Positions 45,535 through 54,564 of a stretch of 64,000 nt of DNA are shown here, one piece after another (position 1 is the stretch's first letter; every line of letters begins with the position of its first letter). The stretch covers positions 868,001 to 932,000 of the forward strand of contig NZ_PDBX01000001.1 in NCBI RefSeq assembly GCF_002564105.1. The letters are read 5' to 3'. The DNA comes from Collimonas sp. PA-H2. GTDB lineage: Bacteria > Pseudomonadota > Gammaproteobacteria > Burkholderiales > Burkholderiaceae_D. Both the position numbers and the translations under genes were made by a program. The notes under the pieces were generated by a model that ran no database searches, was not told where the DNA came from, and saw only the letters and a program-made list of their open reading frames with translations.

Positions 45535-46377
45535 ATGGAATGCCCCTACAAACCGAACGACAGCTGGCATGGCGCGCAGATGGAGTTCAAGGAAGACATG
45601 AGCTATGGCGACTACCTGGCGCTGGACCAGGTATTGTCGGCGCAGCGGCCGCTCTCGCCCAACCATAATGAAATGCTGTTCATCATCCAGCACCAGACCA
45701 GCGAACTGTGGATGAAGCTGATGCTGCATGAGCTGCACGCGGTGCGCCAGCAGCTGCGCGCCAACGAACTGGCGCCGGCATTCAAGATGATGGCGCGGGT
45801 AGCGCGCATCATGGACCAGCTGGTGCACGCCTGGGATGTGCTGGCGACCATGACGCCGCCGGAATACACCGCGATCCGCCCCTACCTCGGTCAATCATCC
45901 GGCTTCCAGTCCTACCAGTACCGGGAAATCGAATTCCTGCTGGGGAACAAGAATGCCGCCCTGCTGCAGGTGCACCAGCAGTCGCCGGAATCCTATGCGC
46001 GCCTGCAAGACGCGCTGCTGCAGCCGTCGATCTACGATGAAGCGGTGATGCTGATGGCGCGTGCCGGCCTGGCGCTGGATCCGGCGCGCCTGAACGCCGA
46101 CTGGAGCAAGGCGACTGCCGCCGATGCATCGGTGGAGGCCGCCTGGCTGACGGTGTACAAGGCGCCGGACACGCATTGGGAACTGTATGAACTGGCGGAA
46201 AAGCTGGTCGACCTGGAAACCTCGTTCCGCTACTGGCGCTTCCGCCATCTGACCACGGTGGAACGCATCATCGGCTTCAAGAAAGGCACCGGCGGCACGG
46301 AAGGCGCCAGCTATCTGAAGATGATGCTGGACGTGGTGCTGTTTCCGGAATTGTTCTCCCTGCGCACCTCTCTATGA
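45535..46377 (+). CDS. kynA: tryptophan 2,3-dioxygenase
   Basis: A 280-residue heme enzyme, the first step of tryptophan catabolism. Signature segments are [40 protein letters not shown] (substrate pocket) and [20 protein letters not shown] with the proximal heme His, ending [16 protein letters not shown]. The ribosome binding site AGGAG at 45523-45527 abuts the right end of the MITE-like element, so translation start signals survived its insertion. It belongs to the kynB-kynU-kynA unit. Confidence 0.91.
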   Translation: MECPYKPNDSWHGAQMEFKEDMSYGDYLALDQVLSAQRPLSPNHNEMLFIIQHQTSELWMKLMLHELHAVRQQLRANELAPAFKMMARVARIMDQLVHAWDVLATMTPPEYTAIRPYLGQSSGFQSYQYREIEFLLGNKNAALLQVHQQSPESYARLQDALLQPSIYDEAVMLMARAGLALDPARLNADWSKATAADASVEAAWLTVYKAPDTHWELYELAEKLVDLETSFRYWRFRHLTTVERIIGFKKGTGGTEGASYLKMMLDVVLFPELFSLRTSL

Positions 46378-46947
46378 GACAGCCGGCTTGCGGCTGGCGG
46401 CGCGTTCGCGCGCTTGCTTGACGTCGGCCGGATCGCAGCGCAGTTCCAGCAGCTGGTTGACGGCGATTTCGTCGGCCAGCGAGGTGGCGGTTACTGTGGC
46501 GCCGAAGAAGCTTGCATCCAGGCTGAGCGCATTGCAAATGCGCTTGCGGCCTGCTTCATCGGCCGGCAGCTGCAACACCACCGTGAGGAAATTTGGCGCC
46601 GCGCCGCCGTCAGCGTTCTGCAGCGGCAAAGCTGGCGTCAACAGCGCTGCGGTTTGCGGCTGCACATGGACGATCGCCACGGGCGCGCTGGCCAGTTCCA
46701 GCTCAGCCTGGGTCACCACTACGGCGCTGTGCGGCCCGGGCCACTTCTTGACGCCGCCGACCAGCGCCGGCACACCGCCGCTGACCTCGTACTCCGTCTC
46801 GGAAATCTTCTCGTAATGAAAAGGCTCCCAGCCGTCGACGCCGTGCTTGCGCATGGCCACCTGCTCCAGCACCTGGCTCTGCGGCGCGCCATTGCCAAGC
46901 ATGCCGACATCGCTTAAGCCGGTATCGCTGCCTGCTGCTTCGTCCAT
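46372..46947 (-). CDS. hypothetical protein, last gene of the nuclease unit
   Basis: A 191-residue soluble protein from the ATG at 46947 (a TTG at 46980 would overlap the upstream stop as TTGA and add 11 residues). It reads [40 protein letters not shown] and [20 protein letters not shown]. No signal peptide is present and no family is recognised. Its gene follows the 81-residue gene without a gap, and its stop interleaves with that of kynA. It may be an accessory or immunity-like partner of the nuclease two genes upstream (inference). Confidence 0.6.
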   Translation of the reverse strand: MDEAAGSDTGLSDVGMLGNGAPQSQVLEQVAMRKHGVDGWEPFHYEKISETEYEVSGGVPALVGGVKKWPGPHSAVVVTQAELELASAPVAIVHVQPQTAALLTPALPLQNADGGAAPNFLTVVLQLPADEAGRKRICNALSLDASFFGATVTATSLADEIAVNQLLELRCDPADVKQARERAASRKPAVS

Positions 46948-46976
46948 CTCTCTGCCTCTTGTTTTCAACCTTGCAT

Positions 46977-47222
46977 TCAAAACGGATTGCTGACCTTGAC
47001 TACCGGCGCTGTCGCCACCTTGTCCGGCAAGGTTCTCGATTCGAGCGTTTCCACCACGCTGTTGACCAGCGACTGCAGGGTCTTTGCCTGCTCCAGTCCA
47101 ACCTGATCCAAGGTCAGATCAAGATCGCCGAACAGGCTGACCCGGTCCAGCCGGTTTTCCACATTCATCTTGCCGATGGCGAGGGTTGCGCTTTCATCTG
47201 CAAACGGTACAAATTTAGACAT
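46977..47222 (-). CDS. small hypothetical protein overlapping the nuclease gene
   Basis: An 81-residue acidic protein starting MSKFVPFADESATLAIGKMN and containing LFGDLDLTLDQVGLEQAKTL then LVNSVVETLESRTLPDKVAT. It is soluble, probably helical in the middle. The start overlaps the 3' end of the secreted nuclease gene by 8 bp, so the two are translationally coupled. Unknown family. Size and position suit a nuclease partner or immunity protein, but no evidence proves it. Confidence 0.6.
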   Translation of the reverse strand: MSKFVPFADESATLAIGKMNVENRLDRVSLFGDLDLTLDQVGLEQAKTLQSLVNSVVETLESRTLPDKVATAPVVKVSNPF

Positions 47223-48162
47223 GCGACCATCCTTTGTTTATCAGGTTCGTAACGAAATTGACCAGCATCTTGAGCACATCATCCATCAATTTGGACAGCA
47301 AGTCCTTCTCTATTTTCTTGATCTGGGCAGCCGGCTCGGCGCTTCTTTCCGGCGTGCCGCGCTCGGCCGCGCTCTTGTCTGCCGCGTAGCGCTCGCTGCC
47401 GCTGCCGCGCCCGCCGGCAGCGGGCAGAGCCATCGCCACATCCTTGACGCGCTTCGACACACCCGGCAAGAGGTCGATGCGCAAGGTGTTTTCCAGCTGC
47501 GACAGCGACAAGGTCTGGTAGTGCGAGGTATCCGCGTTCTGGATGAAATAGGCGGCGGCCTGCTGTCTCCTGGGACTATAAACGACTTTATAGATATAGG
47601 TAGGCACCAGCACATTGCCGATTTTTTGCAGGTCCTGGCCGAGGAAGGCCGGCCCGGTGATCACGTACAGCTCACCCTCCTTCACGGCCAGGCGCCGCAC
47701 CGCGCTCTCGATTTCGGCCCAGATATGGCGGTTGTTCTGCGGATTCTGCGGAACCATGTTGGCCAGGCTGAAACTTTCATATTGCGAGGTGCGGTTGGCC
47801 ATGTCGCCGTTCGGACTCATGTGCCCGCGGTCGAAGCCGGAACGGGAATAGTCTTTCAGCTCGGCGCGGCCGTTGATCAGCAGGGCCGGCTCGGGATGAA
47901 AGGAGTTTTCGCGCGACAGCGTGCGCGCGGCGTCGATATTATCGCGCGTCAGGTGTTCGGCCGACCACAAAGGCGTGCGCGTGACGCCGGAATGCATGAC
48001 GGCAAAAGCCTGGAAGCACAGCTCTTGCGTCTGGCGCGCCAGTTTGTCATTGAGAATCCTGGGGGCCTGTCCGGCGGCGTAATGGGAGGGGCAATCTGTA
48101 GCAAAGGCAGAAGATGTCAGCAATAAGCCAACAACTAGAAAACGACGAAACTTGTGCGGCAT
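47215..48162 (-). CDS. secreted DNA/RNA non-specific endonuclease
   Basis: A 315-residue protein with signal peptide MPHKFRRFLVVGLLLTSSAF. The nuclease core has the DRGHMSPNGD motif (residues 111-120) with catalytic His114, and the Mg-binding Asn in NPQNNRHIWAE (Asn144), plus LYVITGPAF, all typical of the Serratia NucA/NUC1 fold. After residue 235 comes a low-complexity linker (Ser/Glu/Arg rich) and a C-terminal helical tail (IEKDLLSKLMDDVLKMLVNF) that ordinary nucleases of this type lack. It heads a leftward three-gene unit. Confidence 0.84.
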   Translation of the reverse strand: MPHKFRRFLVVGLLLTSSAFATDCPSHYAAGQAPRILNDKLARQTQELCFQAFAVMHSGVTRTPLWSAEHLTRDNIDAARTLSRENSFHPEPALLINGRAELKDYSRSGFDRGHMSPNGDMANRTSQYESFSLANMVPQNPQNNRHIWAEIESAVRRLAVKEGELYVITGPAFLGQDLQKIGNVLVPTYIYKVVYSPRRQQAAAYFIQNADTSHYQTLSLSQLENTLRIDLLPGVSKRVKDVAMALPAAGGRGSGSERYAADKSAAERGTPERSAEPAAQIKKIEKDLLSKLMDDVLKMLVNFVTNLINKGWSHV

Positions 48163-48313
48163 TGTTCACCAAAACTGTATAAATACCCAGTATAAGGTTT
48201 AACTTAAATCGCACCAAGCATTATCCGGATTTCCAGTGATTTTTAAAAGCGCTTGCATGCCTGTACAAACCCTCGCATGCAAGCGGATTATTTCATCAAG
48301 CTTGCCTGATTTC

Positions 48314-48727
48314 CTAGTCGGCGACGACCGGCCTTGCCGATTGCATGTCGCGCGTATTCTTTTGCACGGCGATGGCGCCAAACAAGGCCAGGGCAAAAGA
48401 CATGCCGTAGAAACCCTTTTCGCTGAGCGCCAGGTTGGCGTTGAACAAGCCGATAGCGAGCAGCAGCACGGCCAGCAGCACCGACAGCCAGCACAAGCCG
48501 TAGTAAATGCCGGTCACCGGAATTCCCTCGACCTTGTCGCGCACGCTTTTTTGCACGGAAATGGCGGCGAACAGGCCGTACACCAGCAAGGTGAAATAAT
48601 AGCCGCGCTCGTTCAGCTGCATATTGGCGTTGAACAGGCCGACCAGGAAAGCGATGAAACCTGCCAGCAATGCCGTCCAGGAAGCGGCAACGAAGGCGAA
48701 CGACGGTTGTTGAGACGGATGCTGCAT
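48314..48727 (-). CDS. YiaA/YiaB-type inner membrane protein
   Basis: A 137-residue protein with four transmembrane helices in two duplicated YiaAB units. Each unit has a helix, then [20 protein letters not shown] or [20 protein letters not shown], then another helix with the [20 protein letters not shown] ending. The repeated GLFNA(N) and VQK motifs are diagnostic. A strong GGGAGG lies before the ATG. Function in E. coli is unknown. Confidence 0.87.
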   Translation of the reverse strand: MQHPSQQPSFAFVAASWTALLAGFIAFLVGLFNANMQLNERGYYFTLLVYGLFAAISVQKSVRDKVEGIPVTGIYYGLCWLSVLLAVLLLAIGLFNANLALSEKGFYGMSFALALFGAIAVQKNTRDMQSARPVVAD

Positions 48728-48797
48728 GGATGGACCTCCCTTTGTAATTTAATAATCAGAAAATTATTCCTGCATCAGATACGCAGCTCGCCGCCTC

Positions 48798-49634
48798 TTA
48801 ATTGGGCAAGGCATTCAGCTTCGGCTCCGGCACCACCGTCAGCGTGGTGGCAGGGTCGATTTTCTTGAGGAACTGCGTCATCGACACCACGGTCACGGTA
48901 TCGATCTTGTCGGCAAAACGCCGCTCGTTGGGATGATCGTCGAAGGCGATATTGGCGCGGAACATGCGCCCGCCCAGCCGCGTCATCGGTCCCAGCGCAA
49001 GCGTGGTCGGCTCGTAACCCATCAGCTTCAGCCACTGCTGCGATTTGTCGCGGCTGTCGATCTGGATATTATTGTCGGCATAGGCCTTGGTGAGCAGCTC
49101 CAGCACCCATTGATTAGAGTTTTCGTAACGGGTGGAGAAGGGATAGGCCAGCATATTGTAGTGCGGCGTGAACAGCGCCAGATACTGAGAACGGTCGGAC
49201 AGCCGGGCCAGGATCTTATGCTGCGCCGCCGGCGAAGGGATGATCAGCAGCGATTCGTAGCTGAACAGATCGTCGAGGAAAAAATTCGCCAGGCCTTCTT
49301 GCCAGATCGCTGAATCCGCCGTGCCGCAGGCGTTCAGCAGATGCATGGTGCGCCACTGCCCTGCTGCCGGGTCTTTCAGCACAAAGGCGATATGCGAATA
49401 GCGCAAGCCGTACTTCGAAAGATCCTGGCCTACCCGCGCCACCAGCGCAACCTCAGGCTGGGCTTGATCCAGCGCCGCGGAAAGCGCGCTGGCGCTGCTG
49501 AACGCCATGCGCACGGAATCCGGACGCGGTGGCGTCTCGGAACAGGTTTGCCCGGCGATCGCCGCGCCATGCAGGGCCAGGCCGAGCGTCATGGCGCACG
49601 CAATGGCGCAAGTAATACGGCGCAGCCCCATCAT
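48798..49634 (-). CDS. DUF2145 family exported protein
   Basis: A 278-residue protein with signal sequence (ITCAIACAMTLGLALHGAAIA). The mature part has RVGQDLSKYGLRYSHIAFVL, HLLNACGTADSAIWQEGLAN and YENSNQWVLELLTKAYADNN, which match DUF2145; the conserved His and Asn resemble a papain/NlpC-like or related hydrolase pattern. The start overlaps the stop of the upstream gene (49631-49634, ATGA), a pair commonly conserved in Betaproteobacteria. Activity not established. Confidence 0.83.
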   Translation of the reverse strand: MMGLRRITCAIACAMTLGLALHGAAIAGQTCSETPPRPDSVRMAFSSASALSAALDQAQPEVALVARVGQDLSKYGLRYSHIAFVLKDPAAGQWRTMHLLNACGTADSAIWQEGLANFFLDDLFSYESLLIIPSPAAQHKILARLSDRSQYLALFTPHYNMLAYPFSTRYENSNQWVLELLTKAYADNNIQIDSRDKSQQWLKLMGYEPTTLALGPMTRLGGRMFRANIAFDDHPNERRFADKIDTVTVVSMTQFLKKIDPATTLTVVPEPKLNALPN

Positions 49635-50074
49635 TGCGACAGCTTGGACTGGTACAGCAATTCCTTGCCGACCGCGTTGGGCACGAAGGCCAGGATCTTG
49701 CCCGAGGCGACCAGCGTATACCCGGTCGATTCGGCCACCACCTTGATGCCGTTGCCGACCGACAGTCCGACCTGATGCGCCACCGCGGCCGAGCCCCGCA
49801 CCACGGCCTTGCTGCCGTCCACCGTGTTCTGGATGATGACTTCCATCGCATCGCCGACTATCGTGCCGATGCCGATCACCACGAAGGAGGCGCCGACCGC
49901 GAAATAGGCGCTGGCGGCAATTGGTCCGCCGTCGATCGAGCCCAGCGGCGATGCCGCCATGCTGACCGCGCCCTGGCTGACTTCCTTGCTGCCGTCGGCA
50001 GCCTGGGCTGGCGCGTGCAGCGCGGCGCAGGCAGCCAGCGCAAGCAGAGTGTTACGCAGAGTTTTCAGATGCAT
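49631..50074 (-). CDS. exported hypothetical protein paired with DUF2145
   Basis: A 147-residue protein with signal peptide MHLKTLRNTLLALAACAALH and ending APAQAAD. The mature chain is Gly/Ala/Val-rich with a hydrophobic stretch FAVGASFVVIGIGTIVG followed by repeated Val-Ala strands (VVRGSAAVAHQVGLSVGNGI). It may associate with the membrane. Coupled to the DUF2145 gene. I do not recognise a named family. Confidence 0.68.
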   Translation of the reverse strand: MHLKTLRNTLLALAACAALHAPAQAADGSKEVSQGAVSMAASPLGSIDGGPIAASAYFAVGASFVVIGIGTIVGDAMEVIIQNTVDGSKAVVRGSAAVAHQVGLSVGNGIKVVAESTGYTLVASGKILAFVPNAVGKELLYQSKLSQ

Positions 50075-50322
50075 GATGTCCTCGGTGTAGTTAAAACGTA
50101 GTTTTGTTGGCGTTGTTTTGCCAAAGTTTTAATTGCGCCGGCAATCATACCTGTCATTTTTTACAATAGGCAATGATATGGATTATTTACTCTAACCGGC
50201 TATGTCTTGCATCCTGGGGCGCGGAAAAAACCTCAGCCAGACCGCCATGCGGGACTAATCCGAGCGCGTGACTTTATCCCGGCCATGCCGCGCCGGCGAT
50301 AAAAATCAGCGGGAAGATGCTG

Positions 50323-50829
50323 TCAGTTGGGCTTGCGGAATCCGCTGTCCACCCAGGCGCTGGCGCTGCTTGGACTCAACTTGAAGCTGGCGGCGACGCG
50401 CACCTGCGCCAGCTGCTCGCGGTCTTCATCATGGGCAGTCAGCAGCGCGTAGGGAAAATCATCGTCGGGAACGATGTCGAGCGTAACGTTGATGGTTGCG
50501 GCGCCGTCGCTGACAGCGACGGTCTTGTGCAGCATCGCATGCAGCTGCTGCTCATGGCGGCGCACGAATTCGGAGGCGGTCTTGACCAGGGTAATGAAGG
50601 CCGAGGGATCCAGCGGTTTCGGATTCTTCTTGTCGCGGCCCATGGTCCAGGGACCGATCAGGGCCGGTTCCGGCTCGCCATCCTTGATCATCGCCACCGC
50701 CCAGCCGTCATCGTCGTCGTTCTTGATGATGCGCGCGGTCCAGCCGTCGTCTTGCCACAGGCGCGGTTCCTGGGTCTTGTGATCGGCGTCGGCGAATTCT
50801 TCGGGGGATGCTGCGGAGTGGTCTGTCAT
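50323..50829 (-). CDS. hypothetical soluble protein
   Basis: A 168-residue acidic protein with PRLWQDDGWTARIIKNDDDD, AMIKDGEPEPALIGPWTMGR and VRRHEQQLHAMLHKTVAVSD. It has no signal peptide or membrane helix. Similar proteins are conserved in Oxalobacteraceae and Burkholderiaceae without assigned function. Monocistronic, 248 bp downstream of the DUF2145 pair's promoter side; that gap (50075-50322) holds nothing I can support. Confidence 0.66.
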   Translation of the reverse strand: MTDHSAASPEEFADADHKTQEPRLWQDDGWTARIIKNDDDDGWAVAMIKDGEPEPALIGPWTMGRDKKNPKPLDPSAFITLVKTASEFVRRHEQQLHAMLHKTVAVSDGAATINVTLDIVPDDDFPYALLTAHDEDREQLAQVRVAASFKLSPSSASAWVDSGFRKPN

Positions 50830-50897
50830 TGCGTCGGAAAGTCAGGAAGCGGCAAAAAATGCGGGAAGACGCATTGTATAGCACCGGCCGCAAACGC

Positions 50898-51878
50898 TCA
50901 TGCGCGCCGGTATTGCTTGCGGTAGGCGGCGGGCGATATGGCAAAGGCAGCGGTGAAATGCTGGCGCAGCGACACCGTGGAGCCAAAGCCGGCCAGCTCG
51001 GCAATCCGGTCTATCGCCTTGTCGGAAGTTTCCAGCAGCCGCTGCGCCGACGCCAGGCGGTGGTTGAGCAGCCATTGCGAGACGGTGGCGCCGGTCTTCT
51101 GCTTGAAGCGGCGGGTGAAATTGCGCCGGCTCATGGCCGCCCTGGCCGCCAGCACATCCAGGCACAGCGGCTGCTCCAGGTGTTCGATGGCCCAGTCCAG
51201 CGTCACGGTCAGCGCATCGCTGCCGCCGCTTGGCGGCAACGGCTGCTCGATGTATTGCGCCTGGCCGCCATGGCGGTGCGGCGCCACCACCATGCGGCGG
51301 GCGATGCGGTTGGCGACATCGGCGCCATGGTCGCGCCGCAGCAGGTGCAGGCAGCAGTCGATGGCGGCGGCTGTGCCAGCCGAGGTCAGGATGTCGCCGT
51401 CGTCCATGTACAAGACTTTCTGGTCCAGCTTGACCTTGGGATATTTGCGGGCGAAGTCCTCGCTCCAGACCCAGTGGGTGGAGGCGGCGCGGCCATTCAG
51501 CAAACCGGCCTCGGCCAGCACGAAGGCTCCCAGGCACAGGCCGACGATGCGGGCGCCGCGCTCATGTGCAGCCCGCAAGGCTTGCAGCAGCAGCTCCGGC
51601 GGCCGTTCGTCCGGATCGCGCCAAGCCGGCACGATCACGGTATCGGCTAGTTCCAGTGCCGACAAATCATGCTCCACCTCGATATTGAATCCCGACATGG
51701 TCGGCACCAGGCCAGTCCGTGTGCCGCAGATCAGCAAGCGATAGCGTGGTACGCCTAGCCGCGCCAGGTCGTCGCCAAACACCATGCAGGGCACGGACAA
51801 GTGGAACGGGCTGATACCATCAAAGGCGACCACCGCAACGGTGTGCGCTTGCTTTGGATTGGGGGCGGAAATCGACAT
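50898..51878 (-). CDS. GlxA/FtrA-type AraC regulator with DJ-1/PfpI domain
   Basis: A 326-residue regulator. The N-terminal DJ-1/PfpI-like domain (residues 10-185) has VAVVAFDGISPFHLSVPCMV and ARIVGLCLGAFVLAEAGLLN with the nucleophile-elbow-type Cys. The C-terminal AraC domain has two HTH motifs, VLAARAAMSRRNFTRRFKQK and AELAGFGSTVSLRQHFTAAF. Such proteins often control a divergent operon, here the cysteine hydrolase and cupin genes starting at 52042. Confidence 0.86.
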   Translation of the reverse strand: MSISAPNPKQAHTVAVVAFDGISPFHLSVPCMVFGDDLARLGVPRYRLLICGTRTGLVPTMSGFNIEVEHDLSALELADTVIVPAWRDPDERPPELLLQALRAAHERGARIVGLCLGAFVLAEAGLLNGRAASTHWVWSEDFARKYPKVKLDQKVLYMDDGDILTSAGTAAAIDCCLHLLRRDHGADVANRIARRMVVAPHRHGGQAQYIEQPLPPSGGSDALTVTLDWAIEHLEQPLCLDVLAARAAMSRRNFTRRFKQKTGATVSQWLLNHRLASAQRLLETSDKAIDRIAELAGFGSTVSLRQHFTAAFAISPAAYRKQYRRA

Positions 51879-52041
51879 GGCCCGATCCTATCACATTATG
51901 TCTATCGGGACACTTTCGCCCTTGCCGCCAGCCGCCGATACTTCGTCCTGTTCCGCCGCCCACGCAGCAAGCAAGGGCGACGGCAAGGCAGCGATGAACG
52001 ATGGGCGTTCATCGCGCCTGAAACCGACCGGGAGTATCGCA

Positions 52042-52653
52042 ATGAACCATCCAACCATCCGCACCATGGCAGGCGCAGCAGCGCCAGGCAAGTTCGAAGC
52101 CGCCAGCACCGCCCTGCTGGTGATCGATTTCCAGAACGAATACTTCAACGGCAAGATGCCGATTCCTGACGGCATGCGCGCATTGCGCAACGCCCGCCGC
52201 CTGGTCGCCCTGGCGGACCAGGCCGGCATGCCGGTGTTCCATGTCCAGCATCTGAGCCCGGCCGGCGCGCCGGTGTTTGCCTCAGACAGCGCTAACGTGC
52301 AGTTCCACGACCAGCTGCAGCCTGCGGCGCATCACAGCGTGCTGCAAAAAACTTCCGTCAGCGTGTTTCCGACTACCGATATCGACCAGCGCCTCAAGGC
52401 GGCCGGCATCAAGACACTGATCGTCAGCGGCCTGATGACGCATGCCTGTGTAGCCGGAGCGGCGCGCGACGCCGTGCCGCTCGGCTATCAAGTAGTGGTG
52501 GCGGACGACGCCTGCGCCACCCGCGATCTCGACAGCGCCGACGGCAGCGTACTGCCGCATACCGTGCTGCATCGCGCAGCGCTAGCCTCTATCGCCGACA
52601 CCTTCGGCGCGCTGATGAGCACCGAACAGATCCTGCAACTGCCACTGGCTTAA
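52042..52653 (+). CDS. isochorismatase-family cysteine hydrolase
   Basis: A 203-residue cytoplasmic hydrolase. Catalytic residues are visible as Asp in LLVIDFQNEYFNG, Lys in VLQKTSVSVFPTTD and Cys in IVSGLMTHACVAGAARDA. The ATG at 52042 is preceded by GGGAG; the longer frame upstream is rejected. The family includes nicotinamidase-like and other amidohydrolases; the substrate is not known. Divergent from the GlxA-type regulator and 20 bp upstream of a secreted cupin. Confidence 0.86.
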   Translation: MNHPTIRTMAGAAAPGKFEAASTALLVIDFQNEYFNGKMPIPDGMRALRNARRLVALADQAGMPVFHVQHLSPAGAPVFASDSANVQFHDQLQPAAHHSVLQKTSVSVFPTTDIDQRLKAAGIKTLIVSGLMTHACVAGAARDAVPLGYQVVVADDACATRDLDSADGSVLPHTVLHRAALASIADTFGALMSTEQILQLPLA

Positions 52654-52673
52654 CAAAAAAACGAAAGCATCTT

Positions 52674-53135
52674 ATGAAAAATTTATCAAAAATCTTGCTG
52701 GCCCTGGGCTCGCTCCTGCTCTCCAGCCAGCTGCTTGCAGCAGAAGGCGGCAGCCATGCAAAACATGCCGGCGCACTGATATCCCTGCCGGCAGCGGATT
52801 TGCAGTGGACCGACATCCCCGGCAGCGGCGGCATCAAGTACGCCAACGTCCACGGCAATCTGAGCGGCAAGGGGCCTTACGAAGCGTTCGTGATTTTCCC
52901 GGCGGGCAAAGACAATCCCTTCCACACACATTCGCAGAATTTGCCGACGGTGGTGCTGAAAGGGACCTTCTATGCGGTGATCGACGGCCAGCGCGTGGAA
53001 TATCCGGCCGGTTCTTTCTATAACCTGCCGGCCAGGCTCCCGCATTACAGCGGCTGCAATAAAGGCGAAGACTGCCTGTTGTTCCAGTACCAGGCTGACC
53101 ATTTCGACTTGCTGCCGCAGACGCCGAAAAGCTAG
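52674..53135 (+). CDS. secreted cupin-domain protein
   Basis: A 153-residue protein with signal peptide MKNLSKILLALGSLLLSSQL ending LLAAE, then a single cupin barrel: IFPAGKDNPFHTHSQNLPTV (metal-binding His pair), FYAVIDGQRVEYPAGSFYNL and the second-motif His in PARLPHYSGCNKGEDC. Two Cys may form a disulfide in the periplasm. Likely co-transcribed with the cysteine hydrolase. DUF4437-like; activity unknown. Confidence 0.78.
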   Translation: MKNLSKILLALGSLLLSSQLLAAEGGSHAKHAGALISLPAADLQWTDIPGSGGIKYANVHGNLSGKGPYEAFVIFPAGKDNPFHTHSQNLPTVVLKGTFYAVIDGQRVEYPAGSFYNLPARLPHYSGCNKGEDCLLFQYQADHFDLLPQTPKS

Positions 53136-53159
53136 CCGTAGCGCGTTGCTGGCGGGCCC

Positions 53160-53708
53160 TTACGCCGGCTTGTAATCGGCACGGTTGAGGGCAAAGACGA
53201 TGCTGCCGGCGCCGCCCAGCGGTTCGGCAACCTTGTCCACCTGCCTCAAGCCGACTTTTTCCAGCACGCGGCGCGAGGCTTGATGCGGTTCTCTGACCAT
53301 GGCCCAGATCTCCTCCAGGTCCAGGGGCCCGAAGCCGAACTCCAGCGCTTTTGCGGATAATTCCGTGGCAAGCCCCTGCCCCCAGACCTGCGTGGAAAAA
53401 CGGTAGCCCAGGTTGACCTTTTCCTGCTGTCCGAACAGCGCATGAGTCAGGCCGTCAAAACCGATGACCTGCCCGGGATCTTCCCTCAAACTCAACGCCC
53501 ATTGCCCGTAGCCGTACTGCTGCCACTGGGCCAGCCAGCGGCCCATGGTGGCCTCAGCTACCGCCACCGTTTGATAAGGTCCGGCTGGATTGAAAGTATT
53601 GGTGGCCGGATCGCCATAGATGCTGAACAAAGCAGAAATATCCTGGCTGCTGGGACGGCGCAAGGCCAGCCGCGCGGAGTAAAGAATGGCCGGTGAATTT
53701 GGTGGCAT
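53160..53708 (-). CDS. GNAT family N-acetyltransferase (RimJ/RimL type)
   Basis: A 182-residue protein with the Acetyltransf_3 pattern: LYSARLALRRPSSQDISALF, YGQWALSLREDPGQVIGFDG, VNLGYRFSTQVWGQGLATEL (acetyl-CoA loop) and REPHQASRRVLEKVGLRQVD. It transfers acetyl groups to an amine on a protein or small molecule. I chose the ATG at 53708; an in-frame TTG lies seven codons earlier. The phased repeat at 53749 lies between this gene and the divergent signal peptidase. Confidence 0.84.
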   Translation of the reverse strand: MPPNSPAILYSARLALRRPSSQDISALFSIYGDPATNTFNPAGPYQTVAVAEATMGRWLAQWQQYGYGQWALSLREDPGQVIGFDGLTHALFGQQEKVNLGYRFSTQVWGQGLATELSAKALEFGFGPLDLEEIWAMVREPHQASRRVLEKVGLRQVDKVAEPLGGAGSIVFALNRADYKPA

Positions 53709-53748
53709 ACTGTGCGGATCCGGGAGCAAATATGCGCCATGATATAGC

Positions 53749-53787
53749 TTTAATACAGCTTTAATACGGCTTTAATACGGCTTCAAA
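53749..53787 (+). promoter_or_regulatory. PmrA/QseB-type box, 3.5 half-sites in 11-bp phase
   Basis: TTTAAT occurs at 53749, 53760 and 53771, each separated by five bases, with a degenerate TTCAAA at 53782. The spacing is identical to that of the boxes at 36101 and 38253. The array ends about 65 bp before the signal peptidase start and also precedes the divergent GNAT gene. Confidence 0.68.
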
Positions 53788-53850
53788 GAGATTGGGAGCG
53801 CCATGCAAACGGGCTCCCGGGGAATGCGTCAGCAATCACTCAAAGGCGGA

Positions 53851-54522
53851 ATGAAAATGAAAAACTGGATCCGGCTCAACAAGGGATTTATCTTGTTCCT
53901 TTTGCTTTTCGGGATTTTCCGTACCGCGGTGGCTGACTGGAATCCGATCCCGTCCGGCTCCATGCGTCCCAATCTGCTGGAAGGCGATGTGGTGTTCGTC
54001 AACCGCCTGGCGTTCAACCTGAAAGTCCCGCTGACCAATATCGTGCTGGGCCATCTGGGCGAGCCCAAGCGCGGCGATATCGTCACCTTCTTTTCGCCGC
54101 TGGACGACACCCGGCTGATCAAGCGCGTCATCGCCCTGCCCGGCGACACTGTGGAAATGCGCGATGAAAAGATGATCATCAACGGCAAGCAAGCCAGCTA
54201 TGCGGTATTGGACAGCGCGCCTGAGCCGATGGACCACGGCAGCATCGTCGCCCTGCGCCTCAACGAAAAAATGGGCCGCGAGCAGCACCGCATCCAGGTC
54301 CTGCCAGAGGTCAACGCCAACCGCAGTTTCGGCCCGATCACGGTGCCGCAGGACCACTACCTGATGCTGGGCGATAACCGCGACAATAGCGGCGACTACC
54401 GCCACTTCGGCTTCGTGCCGCGCGAGCTGCTGATCGGGCGCGCCGAACGGATCCTGGTGTCGGCCGACATCAAGGGCAACTGGATGCCGCGCACGGAACG
54501 CTTCGGCATGGCCCTGCAATGA
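53851..54522 (+). CDS. lepB: signal peptidase I (second-copy type)
   Basis: A 223-residue membrane protease that removes Sec signal peptides. One N-terminal transmembrane helix (GFILFLLLFGIFRTAV) is followed by the catalytic Ser in NPIPSGSMRPNLLEGD and the catalytic Lys in DTRLIKRVIALPGDTVEM; box E is LMLGDNRDNSGDYRHFGFVP. It is shorter than the E. coli-type enzyme, lacking the second helix and large insert. It is isolated from lepA/rnc, so it is probably an additional signal peptidase. AAAGGCGGA precedes the ATG at 53851. Confidence 0.86.
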   Translation: MKMKNWIRLNKGFILFLLLFGIFRTAVADWNPIPSGSMRPNLLEGDVVFVNRLAFNLKVPLTNIVLGHLGEPKRGDIVTFFSPLDDTRLIKRVIALPGDTVEMRDEKMIINGKQASYAVLDSAPEPMDHGSIVALRLNEKMGREQHRIQVLPEVNANRSFGPITVPQDHYLMLGDNRDNSGDYRHFGFVPRELLIGRAERILVSADIKGNWMPRTERFGMALQ

Positions 54523-54564
54523 CGCTAGTTCGGCGCGCCTGACTCGGCGCCCGTCCCATCTTCC

